Assembly: GCA_022539475.1 (NCBI GenBank)
Contig: VCMS01000037.1
Location: forward strand, 212,822 to 276,821
Direction: 5' to 3'
DNA length: 64,000 nucleotides
From: Gracilaria domingensis
Lineage: Eukaryota; Rhodophyta; Florideophyceae; Gracilariales; Gracilariaceae
In this document: positions 19,742-30,805 of the stretch, one piece after another
Numbering within the stretch: position 1 is the first letter of the stretch
How the letters are laid out: each line of letters opens with the position of its first letter
The notes under the pieces: generated by a model
The model's input: only the letters and a program-made list of their open reading frames with translations
Told to the model about the DNA's origin: nothing
Databases searched by the model: none
Position numbers and translations under genes: made by a program

Positions 19742-22700
19742 CTATTGCTTCAAGTCTTGGTGTGCTGCTGCAGTATGTTCTCCCCTAGATTGCTCGTCCA
19801 ACTGGCTATCATTTATCCTCTCCTGCTCGACATCTAGAATTTCTTCCGACCTGTAATCTTCTTTGATAACAATGTTTGGGTGTTGAGGCATATTGGATTT
19901 CAGGTTTCCTCCGTCTAAAAGTTCCTGAGAGGTGCGCTCTTGGAGCCCATTGGCACCAGTTCCATCGGCCGCTGCATGGCTGTCGTTGACTGATAAACTT
20001 TCCTTCTCTTCACTCTTTCCCTTGTCTGATCGTGCCTTCGAATACTCTTCAGGAGAATCCCCCTCATTTGTCTCACTTGTCACAACGTCGGAGCGATCTG
20101 CCAATAGCGTGACCAGGGAATCGCCAGTATGAGCAACATTTCTAGGCTGCGCATCCTCTTCCGCGCTCTCGGAAGTGGTCCCTTGCCGCAAATCTTTGGA
20201 TGCAGTTGGTACCAACGGGGATTTCCCTGGTATTGTCTCAGTGGTGCTTACCGTTTCGATCTTGGATTCGTTATAATTCTCTTTCGTCTTCTCAGAGCTC
20301 GTCGAAGTAGTACCGATTTTCACAGAACCCTGCAGTGAGGAATCATCTTGTACTTCAGGGGATGGGTGCGTTCTTGACTTCTCTTGCATTGAGGTCGACA
20401 TGACCTCAGATGGTGACTGCCCATTTTCCTGTAGGTTCCCAATACGATTCACAGCGCTTTCGCCGGTCGTTGCATCTTGAGATGAATTAAACGCACCCTT
20501 CTCTTCTAAGGAAACTTTTCGAACAGTTCCTGCAGATTTAGAGTCAATGTCTGACGAGTTTGTCGATTTCGGACCATTCTCTGTACGAGGAGTTATCCTT
20601 GATGAACCTTCGGAAATTTCCTTGTTCAAGGTCGAGCTGGAGTTGTCTTCAGAGTCTCTGACCTCTTTCGGTTCAACTGGGTACGTTCGCTTGGATTCAG
20701 AAGATTGCGGCTTAGCGGCAGACGAAGATTTCTTCGACTTTGGACTATTAGACGACAGCGGCGTTCCCGACTTGCGAGCTTCCTTAGACTTTGCCGCTGA
20801 TGCCACCTTTGTTCCTGTGCCAAAGAAATCCTTCGCAAAGCGGTTGTAGAGTCTAGATAGGGGTTTAAAGGAGGCAGGGTTTGACTTGAACACCTCCAAT
20901 GGTCTTAGTCTGTTGTGCAGACAAGACACATCGTTCGCAACCCTTACCCTTATCCACTCTTCGCCCCCATCCAAAGCCCCGTATGCTTCAGTGAGATGCG
21001 TTCCATATGCAGCACAGACACGCTGAAATATATCGAACACTTCTCTCTTTGGCAAAACAGACCAGAGAATTCGGTGCAAAACAGACGCCTCTTTCGCCAA
21101 AGTTACAGCATACATGCTTGGAATTTCGAACCGTTCCATCTCCTGCTGTTTACTCCAAGGTAGAGATTTCAAGGTCTTTTCGTGAGCGTCAAGACGATCC
21201 ATCATGATCGCCAGAATCTTTGCCAGTAACTGCGCATGATGATCTCGCAGGTCCTTCTCAGATTTCTTGACAAGTGGCAGGATTAGCTTAACTTGAGTAC
21301 CCGTTAGAACTTCTTCCAATGGTCGGTTTATGTGATTCGCCAATGCAGCCGCGAGGGCAATTGTACGTGAAGCAAGCGATAGATGCCTCGCTGTGATTGA
21401 CCGTAAAGCAGACCATTGCAAAGCGGCCGCACCAAGTATCGCCTTACCAACGAGTGAATTAAAGAGACGGCAAAAATCATTTCCGCGTCGACCAAACTCA
21501 GATCCTAAAGTTGGTGATTTCTCGGTTAGCAGCGAATACGCGCACATAGAACGAACATAACGCACACCTGTAGCAACCGTCTTAAATGCTTCATCACCAA
21601 TGATGATGGTTCCTTGCGGAACTTCTGATGATCCCTTTTTGGAAACCGGTGAGCTACTCGCTTTTTCCATACTCGCTGCTGTCGGAGGACCAACTACGGC
21701 CGTCAGCAACCGAGAGGCTGCTTCTGTTACCCGCACTTCTTGCCATCGATCTGACCGTATTGTTCTTGTAAGCGAATCAACATGCGCTTTATGAAAGGCG
21801 CCAAGAAATGCAATCTGTTTCTCAGATATCTTGGCTCGCAATGCACTTCTCCGCTTTTCTACGAAAAACGTGCCCTCAAGGTCTTCAGCCAGTTGTTCCA
21901 AACATCGCACTTCCTCTCCAAAACGTAGGGCAGCCTTGAACTCGTCAAAGCAGTTTTCCGCCGTAAGCTCGTTCTCGGGAGTAATAACAATGAATGCTCG
22001 CTCTTGAAGAGTATCCCGTACTGACCAGTTACCCAACATACGATCGACAACATTGGCCACTAGTTCATCAAGATCAGCGTGCGCTTCTCGCATTTGCGTT
22101 TTCCATGCCTCCGGAGGGTTTTTTCGAAACTCTTCTGCAGATAAATCGCCTTCCTTTCCGCAGTGGATAATGTTCACCAAAAGCACAGCACGAGATGCGC
22201 TGGCCTTTGCGTATTTCGCCGCTGCGCTCAAAGAATCAACGCCTGCCAGCTCTCTAGTCAATCCGCCCTTGATTTCCCGCATGAAATATCTGCTAAGCAA
22301 TGGCAGACGCCCCATTCGATTGACAAGGGAAACAACGTGGTTAAGCGTTAGTTCATTGTTGTCCATCAACGCCAGTCGGAACTGTTGCCGTAGAGCATTA
22401 TCAATTTGTTCCACCGACTGCGCAAGTCGAGCACGAACGGGACCCAGAGCTTTGAAAGCAGACAGATGAGGATGAGAAAGTGCGGCCTTCGCGTTTGCAA
22501 CTGTGTCAATCGCGGCTGAATATTCACCGCTATCCAGCAAAATAGATACATCCGCCGGGGCATTTGCAACGGTATGTACGCGATTGAGGGCTTCCTTCAG
22601 TGCGTTTAGATTGGCTTGAATCTGAGTTAAGCGCTGCACAGCAAGAATAGGAGACGTAACTGTGGGTATCAGCGTAGACGCTTTTTGCCGCGTCTCACGA

Positions 22701-23236
22701 AGTGCAGCGACCGTTTGTAGTATGTTCTGTCGTAAAGTGCGAATGTTAGAGATTGACTGCGCGATTTGGGCGGATTGGTTGTCAAGTTGTTTCTTGAGGT
22801 GGTACTCTAAAGTTGTCTGATACGTAGAAAGTTGATTGCGAAGTTGCGGAAGTTGCGGATGTTGTGAGAGTGCATTATGATGTTCTTGAAGTACAAGTAA
22901 ATGATGACTGGAAGCAGGGGCAAAATCGGTTTCGAAAAACTGGGATGGAACCGAATGAAGCTGCTGCGGTTCGGGCGGGGCACGTCTGTTCTCGCGTTGA
23001 AACTCGGCATGACGCGGGGCATACTTTCTCAAATACGATTCAAAGTGATTTATATCGCACGGAGTAGGTAAATCAGTCGGAGGAGATGAATTAAGGGAAA
23101 GCGACTTTGAAGAAAGTTCAAACGAAGAGACGTCCGGCAATTCGAGTTTGGATGCTCGCGGATTATGAAGAAGCTCTGTGATTGATTGCTTGGAGGGATT
23201 GGCCGCATGCCAAGGAAAGTTCTCATCCGCGGCCAT
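19742..23236 (-). CDS. VPS54: VPS54-like GARP tethering subunit
   Basis: 1164-aa protein resembling Vps54, the GARP complex subunit that tethers endosome-derived vesicles at the trans-Golgi. Residues 1-100 are disordered; PSQFFETDF is like the short motif that precedes the Vps54 coiled coil. Residues about 110-210 form a coiled coil (LRNQLSTYQTTLEYHLKKQL, RQNILQTVAALRETRQKAST), followed by helical rods (GEYSAAIDTVANAKAAL) and the Vps54 C-terminal domain (LQWSALRSITARHLSLASRT, then RDHHAQLLAKILAIMMDRLD) to about residue 790. The last 370 residues are Ser/Thr/Glu-rich, probably disordered, and unlike the usual Vps54, which ends soon after the conserved domain. ATG at 23236 with no in-frame upstream alternative noted. 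Divergent from the GT32 gene. Confidence 0.8.
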   Translation of the reverse strand: MAADENFPWHAANPSKQSITELLHNPRASKLELPDVSSFELSSKSLSLNSSPPTDLPTPCDINHFESYLRKYAPRHAEFQRENRRAPPEPQQLHSVPSQFFETDFAPASSHHLLVLQEHHNALSQHPQLPQLRNQLSTYQTTLEYHLKKQLDNQSAQIAQSISNIRTLRQNILQTVAALRETRQKASTLIPTVTSPILAVQRLTQIQANLNALKEALNRVHTVANAPADVSILLDSGEYSAAIDTVANAKAALSHPHLSAFKALGPVRARLAQSVEQIDNALRQQFRLALMDNNELTLNHVVSLVNRMGRLPLLSRYFMREIKGGLTRELAGVDSLSAAAKYAKASASRAVLLVNIIHCGKEGDLSAEEFRKNPPEAWKTQMREAHADLDELVANVVDRMLGNWSVRDTLQERAFIVITPENELTAENCFDEFKAALRFGEEVRCLEQLAEDLEGTFFVEKRRSALRAKISEKQIAFLGAFHKAHVDSLTRTIRSDRWQEVRVTEAASRLLTAVVGPPTAASMEKASSSPVSKKGSSEVPQGTIIIGDEAFKTVATGVRYVRSMCAYSLLTEKSPTLGSEFGRRGNDFCRLFNSLVGKAILGAAALQWSALRSITARHLSLASRTIALAAALANHINRPLEEVLTGTQVKLILPLVKKSEKDLRDHHAQLLAKILAIMMDRLDAHEKTLKSLPWSKQQEMERFEIPSMYAVTLAKEASVLHRILWSVLPKREVFDIFQRVCAAYGTHLTEAYGALDGGEEWIRVRVANDVSCLHNRLRPLEVFKSNPASFKPLSRLYNRFAKDFFGTGTKVASAAKSKEARKSGTPLSSNSPKSKKSSSAAKPQSSESKRTYPVEPKEVRDSEDNSSSTLNKEISEGSSRITPRTENGPKSTNSSDIDSKSAGTVRKVSLEEKGAFNSSQDATTGESAVNRIGNLQENGQSPSEVMSTSMQEKSRTHPSPEVQDDSSLQGSVKIGTTSTSSEKTKENYNESKIETVSTTETIPGKSPLVPTASKDLRQGTTSESAEEDAQPRNVAHTGDSLVTLLADRSDVVTSETNEGDSPEEYSKARSDKGKSEEKESLSVNDSHAAADGTGANGLQERTSQELLDGGNLKSNMPQHPNIVIKEDYRSEEILDVEQERINDSQLDEQSRGEHTAAAHQDLKQ

Positions 23237-23920
23237 TACGACGAAGTGGAGTGCTGTGGTTGCGGCGGGGATTCGACAGCGGGCAAAAGTTCGGAGCGGA
23301 TGAAGGCGATAGAGTTGTGATGTGGGCGAAGGGAATCAATCCGCTGGCACACGGCCAGTGGCAGCCATGCACATCAAGAGAATGCTTGCCGGGCAAACTG
23401 GCCATTTAGCTGTACAGTATCCTCCACTATCCGTCGCTCACCCTGGTGGCCGCCGCACGACGCCGAGCCGTGTTTGCCAGGTAGCCGGGGACTCCACGTA
23501 AACATGTGGCTGCCACGTGAATGAAAAAAAATTTTGCCAAAATATCCGGCAGACCGGCATAATGCGCAACCAATCAGAAGACAGCGACGAGCTCCGAGGT
23601 GGCGCCGCCTCAGATCGTGAACGGAATAAAGACCAAATCCACCGCAACGCAGGGGAATTTTTGTGGCGGGCGTGCGCCGTGGCACATGGCCAAAAAACCT
23701 TCATTCGCTGCCTTCATCTGCGCCATTCACTGATTCACTGAATCACAGTCGTCGCCCGTACGCCATATATCTTCATCACCATTTAACGTGAAGCCCACCT
23801 CCGGTTCGACTGCGCTTTTTGAGACTTCCCACCTTGAGCACCTACAGTTTTGTTCTCCAAGTTCAACTCCACCGTCAGCAGACCTTCCTCTTCACCCGCG
23901 ACGTTTCATCTCAAAGAGAA
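23237..23920. other. Divergent promoter region VPS54/GT32
   Basis: 684 bp between divergent starts, without a supported gene. The GT32 frame is open upstream from its ATG to about 23819 but starts there with TTG, so that extension is taken as 5' UTR. A near-palindromic CCACGTAAACATGTGG lies around 23494-23509. Confidence 0.55.
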
Positions 23921-26286
23921 ATGGGTTCTGCAGAAACACTTCCCGTCTCCATCGACGACCTCTTCTTGATCGATGTCAACAGGTTTGACATATGGGATCG
24001 ACGAGAATCAGCAGTAGCCAATGCCCATGCATGGAAAGCAGCTTGTGAAGAGTACAAGTCATCGTCCGAGTTCAAGTCAGGTATTCCTCTCAAAATGCAC
24101 CAGATATGGATTGGTTCCAGGCAACCTCCGTGCGTCTGGCTGGATACTTGGAGGATAGATTTCATGAACAAATTCGCTACCTGTGAGGCCTCAGAAAACC
24201 ACTGGCAATATATTCTCTGGGATAACGAAAAGGTTCGAGATATGCCAATGCTCAACAGGTACATTTTTGACAATGAAAGTGCCCCGCAATGCCAGGCAGA
24301 CATTCTGCGTTTGGAAGTCTTGTACCAGTACGGAGGCGTGTATGTCGATGCCGATATTGTGTCAACTCAGAGAGATTTACGACCAGCATTGGAGGCCGCA
24401 AAGGAAACTGGCTTCCTTATCACATACGAACCAGATACCAAAGACAAGCCATATTCAATTCTTGGTAACAGTCTTATTGCATGCACTCCAAGGCATCCAC
24501 TCATTCTTATGCTCATCTCGTACATCAAACAGATATATGGCTATAAGAGGGCTCACTACGGTGTGGAATGGGTGACCGGACCGCTTACTTACACTAAGGT
24601 TCTCACCCATACAGATATGCCTGTAACTATTCCCCCCTCGAAAGACTTCTATCCGGCATTTCACTACGTTCCAAATCCCTCTGCAATTGACGTTACCTCG
24701 TTTGACAGTTATTGCTTCCAGTTCGGGTAAGTTTCAAGAGCGATGTGAATTTGCAATAGTCTCTGCGTCCTAATCAAGTGTCTGACCTTTTCAAAACTAC
24801 CCCAACTACTGCGTCGCGGCACATACACAGATACACTTGTTCAGGACTGTCACAATGGGTGGCGGAAAACAATAAGTGCCGAAAGGCGCACCAGTGCAGT
24901 TATCATGCCAATATTGAGTACCCTCTGGGCAAGCTAAAACAGTTCCCCTCCCATTCTCCGATCGCTACTGAGGACGCAACCATTCCGCGAATAATTCATC
25001 AGTTTTGTTTCCAATCAGAATACCAACGACCGAAGCGTTGGTCTAACTCTTGGGAAGCAAAGTTTTGTCCTGCCACGAACTTTAAGTACGAACTCTGGAC
25101 GTGGGATCGTCTGAAAGAGGAGATCGGTCTCTTTTACTGTGCGAACTTGTATAAAAGGGAGCACATGGATAACGACTCTCTCAGAATGCTAGCTTTGGAG
25201 GTGCTGGAGAAGTTCGGTGGGTACTACGTTCCACTCACTACGGTTTTCATTGGGGATGAGAACGATCCAGAAGTCGTTGAACAGGTTTTTGGAACAGGCC
25301 AAGGTAGTTTCCATAAGGGCTCTATGTTTGGGGCTTCGCCAAAGACATGTGCTTCGAAGATTTTGAATTGGTACAACAAGGGTTCTGCTGAACCATCGGA
25401 TAGGTCATTACCATCAAGCCTGGTGGCGGACATGAGGATCGGTGATGACAAAGCTGCGTTTACTTCCTTCAAAGATGGCTCCCGATTTCTCGGCGCATCC
25501 CGAATCTATTACGTCTCGTCAGGACAAGAACACAAATCGAACTCTTCAGCGGCAGCAGCGATGGTGTGGGCTTATGACTGTCAGGTTCCGATCTTCAGTT
25601 TCGGTTCTGAGGAAGACACAATTTCCTCCGTGAATGAATCAGACGGCCGCGCGATTTTTATCACGGACTCCCTCTTTGGCGCCTTCTCTTGTGTGATCAA
25701 CGAGCTTCCAGGTGTCATGTATCGCTTTGACCAAGATGGAACAGACTGGGACTTCATCGTGTTCAACATGGAGTGGGAGGCGGACTCTGATGGCTTTGAA
25801 GTCTACAGTGCTTCGTGCCCCTTCCGGTCTCCCACGGCTCGATATCTTGGTTTCATTGCCAATGCCCACACGACGAAGGATATGTCTTCCATCAGCATTG
25901 ATCAAATCCTTGCCCGATTTGACTCAGGGAAAGTGTATGTTGCTTCTGAGAAGTCAAGACACACAGCAAAGCTGGCGTCGATCTTCCGCACTATGCCATC
26001 TATTGAATATGCTTGTCAGACACTAGCAGGGTACTTCCCCAGTTTCGCAAGAGATCACGACGAAGTTCATGATAACTTGTTGAGAGGATTCCGAAACGGG
26101 CAGGTCGCGTTTGAATTGCAGGTAGATGATGAGCAAAGAGTAATGTACAGGTCATGGGGTCACTCAGGGGCCATCGACTGTGAATGTAAGATCCAGCCCG
26201 GGATGAATGGTGTATCGGTAGAATTCTTGCGACAGTATGCAGATGGTCAAGTCATGCACGAGAGTGCTGGGAAGTTCCTTCGCTAG
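23921..26286 (+). CDS. Tandem GT32-like glycosyltransferase, two exons
   Basis: Exon 1 23921-24726, intron 24727-24830 (104 nt, GTAAGT ... ACACAG, with CTAATC as possible branch site), exon 2 24831-26286; 753 aa. The ORF in exon 2 has no ATG, and the intron joins the frames exactly at a glycine codon (QFG|YTCSG). Domain 1 (residues 55-230) is a DxD sugar-binding glycosyltransferase domain (GT32/Och1, Pfam Gly_transf_sug): KMHQIWIGS, ADILRLEVLYQYGGVYVDAD with D143 and D145. Domain 2 (318-410) repeats this plan (PRIIHQFCFQ, LRMLALEVLEKFGGYYVPLT) but has P-L-T where the DxD should be, so it is probably inactive. The last 300 residues are unrecognised. There is no signal peptide or anchor, unlike Golgi members. 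Possible role in wall or floridoside-type glycan synthesis is only inference. Confidence 0.85.
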
Positions 26287-26562
26287 AAACATAGAACTAG
26301 CTGGCTTTGCGTTCTTGTCGCCCACCATCTTCGTGTACGCATATACTCTTTCTGTTTCTATTGCTGGGTGATTAGTTGGGTAACCGGAAAACGTACGAAA
26401 TAGACCCCGGGCCCAATGGCATGCGGAACACGCAGCGATCACTCGTCGGCCCTGCCTGTACCTAGATTGATAGGTTCCTAAGTTGAAAATCTGTTATTCA
26501 TTTATCTCGTTCTGCTGTCGCCTATACAAAAGAGGAGCAAGTCTGTATCCTAAATTCTATTA
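26287..26562. other. Short convergent intergenic gap
   Basis: 276 bp between the stops of the GT32 and AI-2E genes; 3' UTRs only, as far as can be seen. Confidence 0.5.
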
Positions 26563-28014
26563 TCACTCTGCCACAGGCTGGCCCTGTTCACCAAGAACGG
26601 TTGTAGGTAGTGTCCGTTGCGTTCTCTCAGCATCATCCGTCATAATTGTCCTCAGTATATATACAGCGACTGGGACCGCCATCAAAAGACCAGGAATGCC
26701 GTAAGAATGTTCAGCAATATAAAGTACGACAAGAACCATAAACGGGTGTAGATGCAGATGAGCCGAGTATATTTGAGGGTTCAGCACATAAGCTTCTATA
26801 AGGTGCACCAGAATTACCATGACGATCACAGCCACCGCCTTTGCGACTCCATATTCACTTAGAGCGATGATACACATCGGAAGAGTTGAAACGAACACAC
26901 CAGCAACCGGAATAAATGAGCATACCAAGGTAACAACACTCAAGAAACCAACCCCAGGAATTGAAAGGACTAGCAGACCTGCAGTCGTTAGAGCGGTGTT
27001 CACGATGGCAATAAGTCCCTGAGCTTCAAAGCTCTTCCCGACTACGCTGCCAAACTTCGCAACTACTGGGGACAATTCTTCATAAGCGAAAGATAAACGA
27101 CTTGTCTTCAAACGCTTGACGCCACGGGAAATGACTGGAAGATCCCACATTATCATGAAACTGAAGATAAGACTGAGCACGGCCTTAAAAATCACCTTGG
27201 TGCTAGCGCCCAACAAACGGGTGATGAGAGTGATGGTAGCTGCAATGTAACTTCTGATACTCTTCTGCAATAGTATTCCTAAACGCCTAGAACGGGCTTC
27301 TGTCCAGACATCTGAATTATCTATCTTAGCGTCGAGGATAGCTAAAGGGGTTGGTTTTCCTGGTAAGGTACCCTTTGCGGCTGCTTCGGGCATTTCAACT
27401 GATGTCATAACATACGCTTCGAGTTTAGTGGTTAGATCATCTCCAAGAGCCTTTCGCATTGTATTTGCAACGTAGACATAAGGATTCTCAGATTGAATAG
27501 TGGATATGAAGTACTGCCCCTCCCGAACGACAGTGGGGATAGTCATAAGCGAAAACCCACTGATTGCAGTGATGATAAACGCATAAAATACACCCACCAC
27601 AAATCGCCTTGGTGCCCGACCCGCAGTGAGATTTGACATCCATCGAACGACAGAATTAGTCACATATCCAAGAATGAAAGTACCAAGAATGACGGGGAAA
27701 AACGATCGCAAAGCGTAGAGTACAAGTGCCAATCCAGCCCACGAAGCAACCCGTTTCGCATCAAGACTTTCTAGAGCCTTCTCAGACGTACGAACAGCAA
27801 CGCCGGCCAATTCACGACCAGACAAACATTGAATAGATGCGGCACGGCGCTTGCGACGTGAGCGGGGCCGTGCGTTGTAGCGCAGAGAGCGTGCATGTAG
27901 AAATTGTGTGGAACAATCACGTAGGAGGGGTCTTATAGGCTGCGGAGCGAGGAAGGCCATTGCGAGCGGGCCGTGGTGCATGAGACTGTCACGGGGAACT
28001 TTCCCAACCCACAT
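26563..28014 (-). CDS. AI-2E/PerM family permease, probably plastid-targeted
   Basis: About 483-aa multi-pass membrane protein of the AI-2E transporter (UPF0118/PerM) family, found in cyanobacteria, plastids and other bacteria. Hydrophobic segments: LALVLYALRSFFPVILGTFI, VVGVFYAFIITAISGFSLM, a pair around LSLIFSFMIMW, then a C-terminal bundle (ALTTAGLLVLSIPGVGFLSV, VTLVCSFIPVAGVFVSTLP, KAVAVIVMVILVHLIEAYV, family motif LNPQIYSAHLHLHPFMVLVV). The N-terminus up to the first segment is rich in Arg, Ser and Ala, consistent with a transit peptide. Three in-frame ATGs compete: 28014, 27981 and 27960; the last gives MAFLAPQPIRPLLRD and is the most transit-peptide-like, the first is given here because it is the most upstream. 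Substrate unknown. A perfect palindrome begins 31 bp upstream of the start. Confidence 0.85.
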   Translation of the reverse strand: MWVGKVPRDSLMHHGPLAMAFLAPQPIRPLLRDCSTQFLHARSLRYNARPRSRRKRRAASIQCLSGRELAGVAVRTSEKALESLDAKRVASWAGLALVLYALRSFFPVILGTFILGYVTNSVVRWMSNLTAGRAPRRFVVGVFYAFIITAISGFSLMTIPTVVREGQYFISTIQSENPYVYVANTMRKALGDDLTTKLEAYVMTSVEMPEAAAKGTLPGKPTPLAILDAKIDNSDVWTEARSRRLGILLQKSIRSYIAATITLITRLLGASTKVIFKAVLSLIFSFMIMWDLPVISRGVKRLKTSRLSFAYEELSPVVAKFGSVVGKSFEAQGLIAIVNTALTTAGLLVLSIPGVGFLSVVTLVCSFIPVAGVFVSTLPMCIIALSEYGVAKAVAVIVMVILVHLIEAYVLNPQIYSAHLHLHPFMVLVVLYIAEHSYGIPGLLMAVPVAVYILRTIMTDDAERTQRTLPTTVLGEQGQPVAE

Positions 28015-28045
28015 GGATTGACGAGATTGCCTCGAGGATGGGCTG

Positions 28046-28096
28046 AGATTTGCACCTCTGTACGTGCGAACTTCGCACGTACAGAGGTGCAAATCT
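28046..28096. repeat. Perfect palindrome, 25-bp arms, 1-nt loop
   Basis: Arms 28046-28070 and 28072-28096 are exact reverse complements around a single C. It lies immediately upstream of the AI-2E gene and one base from the next palindrome. Confidence 0.95.
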
Positions 28097-28097
28097 G

Positions 28098-28143
28098 CGA
28101 AGCAGTGCACTATCTACGGTAGATACAGTAGTGCACTGCTTCG
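28098..28143. repeat. Second palindrome, 15-bp perfect arms
   Basis: CGAAGCAGTGCACTA at 28098-28112 pairs with 28129-28143; the loop contains a further inverted repeat, TATCTAC/GTAGATA. Together with its neighbour it makes almost 100 bp of self-complementary DNA. Confidence 0.92.
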
Positions 28144-28301
28144 ATAATCTACCCCCACGTACAGGGGTAATGGACATTTTTTCATAAATCGTTCTTCTCG
28201 TTCATGACCGTTTGCTTTTGTCGACACATTTCTGGATCCGCCGCCTTGTCGTTCTGAAACGGGAAACAGCAAGGAGATATGGAACTTAGTTCAACTGACC
28301 T

Positions 28302-28340
28302 GCTGTGAATGATTCACAGCCTGTGATAGAACTTCTATCA
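28302..28340. repeat. Pair of small hairpins
   Basis: GCTGTGAA-TGA-TTCACAGC (28302-28320) followed three bases later by TGATAGAA-C-TTCTATCA (28324-28340). Both are perfect 8-bp stems. Confidence 0.85.
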
Positions 28341-28499
28341 TAGAAGTCGTATCCCTTTACTTTGGCTCAGGTAGATTATTTACCGTAGATATGACACCTC
28401 TTGACTTTGAGAACTGCGCGAGGACAACTTTCGCGTTTCTGGCTCGTTCATTGCAGTACTCCATTGAGACGACGCATTAAGCTCTTCTCTCTCTCTCTC

Positions 28500-28710
28500 T
28501 CTATTTATGGGTATAACAGCCTAATTCCGGCATGCTACATAAGGTTTCTGTTGAAAGAAACGTTCTCTCACTAGGAAGGCCAAAACGTTTTCCCCAGTAA
28601 GCTGTAATAGAATCGTTCCCACCCCCGAAAGAATCTTTTCCTTTTCATCCAACCTATCGAGGCCGACGACTCAGGGGCACACCACGATAGGACGTCTCAC
28701 ATGTACCACA
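28500..28710. repeat. Dispersed repeat copy 2
   Basis: Its left part resembles 2950-3060 (GAAACGTTCTCT with flanks) and its right part resembles 35035-35105 (a GAGG...CGAC/TCGGCT...GGGG block followed by ACACCACG). It therefore links the two other copies into one diverged family. Nature unknown. Confidence 0.5.
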
Positions 28711-30805
28711 TTGGCCACTCAAGAAACCATGAGCAGCGTCTTTTCCATCGAGTCCTCATATGATGGGCGAAACCGAGTGCTTGAACCAGTCTGTAGCCCA
28801 TCTGTATCGATTCGGCAAGCACGCTACCTGTAGCATTGCTCCCGGTTGGACATACTGTAACACTTCGAATAGAAAAACCCTCCTCTGAAGAAGTACCGAA
28901 CTTAAGTCGCGAACGGGAAAACAATTAAGTTGATGGAGAATGGGCTACGTTTCGGATATATTGTGCCGTAGAATTTGGCTGACCTACTACCTCTCTATGT
29001 TGATCGCCAGGGTATCTGAGATACCATATCTCTATGAGTAAATGCTGCGCCGAAGATCCACTCGAATTATCCATCGCCGCCGCCGATCATAGCCATTCCA
29101 GTCGTCGTGAATTCAAGCTTTGCATTTAACGATCTATAAATCCCCTTATGCTTATGGGACAACTTTTCTTTCATTCTCGAATAATAGAAAATACGATCAG
29201 CAGTGAATTGCCCGATATGAGTCTCCCAGATGATCAGAACTACTCTAATTCTCTGGTTTTCTTGGTGCAAAACGTCTGCGGTTCTATATTCAAGAGGGTA
29301 CAATTGTGCGATGCACCATTGTTTCCAAACTGGGAGCACATCGTACATTTCGGACTGTGAAGGATCGAGATCGGGATAAGGGTAAATTGAATAGGAAGGC
29401 GATGAGATCTTGCATCGGGAAGACAAATAGTACATCATGAGGTAACAAGCAATCCAGTTCGTCGATAACTGCAGAATGATGGGGATCACTCTTTGTTTTC
29501 TTGTTAAAGGCAGCATCCTCCATTGACAGTAGAAAGTATTTGGCTTTTACAGCGCCTTCGTACTTGGCAGTTGGATGGACGACAATGAACTATTTCGAAA
29601 GCAGCACGGCTGAGGATTCCCCGGCCATGCAATGTGGAGTAAAAACTCCAGGCAGTTAGTTTTGCTTCTGCAGTTCAGACGAAAGAGAGAGAAAGCGGAG
29701 CCCTGTCACTGGAAGCAAAAGGATATATATAGTCGCTCAAATCTCGCCTACACTTTTATCATCTGCGCAAAACCACGATTGACGTCGCTAAAGTCATCTG
29801 AACCTACCGCCATTGCAGGCCATGTTAATATTTTCATCACCTATCTTTTCAGTAACGTAATACAATGCAATTGAGATATTGACCAACAAAGACTTACATC
29901 TTCTTCTGATTCCCTCTACATATCAAGCGAGGAGATTTCGGCATATTTGATGGAACTTGAAACCTGAGAGAATTGCGCGAGTAGAGAAGGGAGAGTGTGA
30001 AATAAGCAATCTGCATACAACGGCTGAAAGGATATTGAGAAGGAGCCGCCCTCCAAAACGAATCTCCAAGGGCCCGAATGGAACGAAAACTGTTGAAAGC
30101 CTTTGTAAATGCACTCCAACAAGAGAGTACGGAATTTCAAAGGCCTCAGTCTTCGAGGCAAGTACTCTGATGGGTGGTACTGGTTCAATGTGAGGAGACA
30201 TGGAATGAATGGAAATACCAAGTTGGAGAGGGCAAATGCCTTTGCACAACAATAACCAGGGTTACTCGAGGAGAAGTATGTTCGTTTGTTTGCTCAGTCA
30301 CGAGCCGGTTCTTCTACGTGAGTTCCAAATGCTTTTGCTTCGTACTCATGCGGAAGACGCGCCATCTCCAGCAGGGTGATGTCTCAGAAAGCAATTCTAT
30401 TGTTCTAGGAAATGACGAGACAATGGCGAGTGAAAACTACAGTAGTTCTGCGATGAGTTCAAGCCAATTTCGGAAAGAGGAGCTTATCATATCTAGTACA
30501 TCATGACAACGAAGGAGCGAACGAATTTTGAAAAGGATGCACTCCGTATTTACTAACGGTAACCCTCGAACAGGGTGCGCTAAGACTGATCTTCGGTTCG
30601 GAGCTTGGGCACCGTCTCGAATCGGCCGTATACCGAAGGTAATAAAAACAGACCTACTGTTTAGAATTTTCACCATCAACCTGGCGAGTCGTCATCTGTC
30701 GTCAGATTAGATTGACGGTATTTCTAGAGAAATGGAAACAATATAACGCCTTCTGTTGCGCTTTGAGCAGTCGATTGAAGTTCGCTACGCCTTTCCTCCT
30801 TCCGC

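Larger units (their letters stand above)
28015..30805. other. Repeat-rich intergenic gap
   Basis: 2.8 kb without a supported gene. It contains two abutting palindromes (28046-28143), two small hairpins (28302-28340), a short (TC)n tract near 28485-28502 and a dispersed repeat (28500-28710). A region at 29067-29640 on the minus strand reads as two overlapping protein-like frames (149 and 77 codons, e.g. IRVVLIIWETHIGQFTADR), which may be a decayed gene of unknown kind. Confidence 0.55.
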
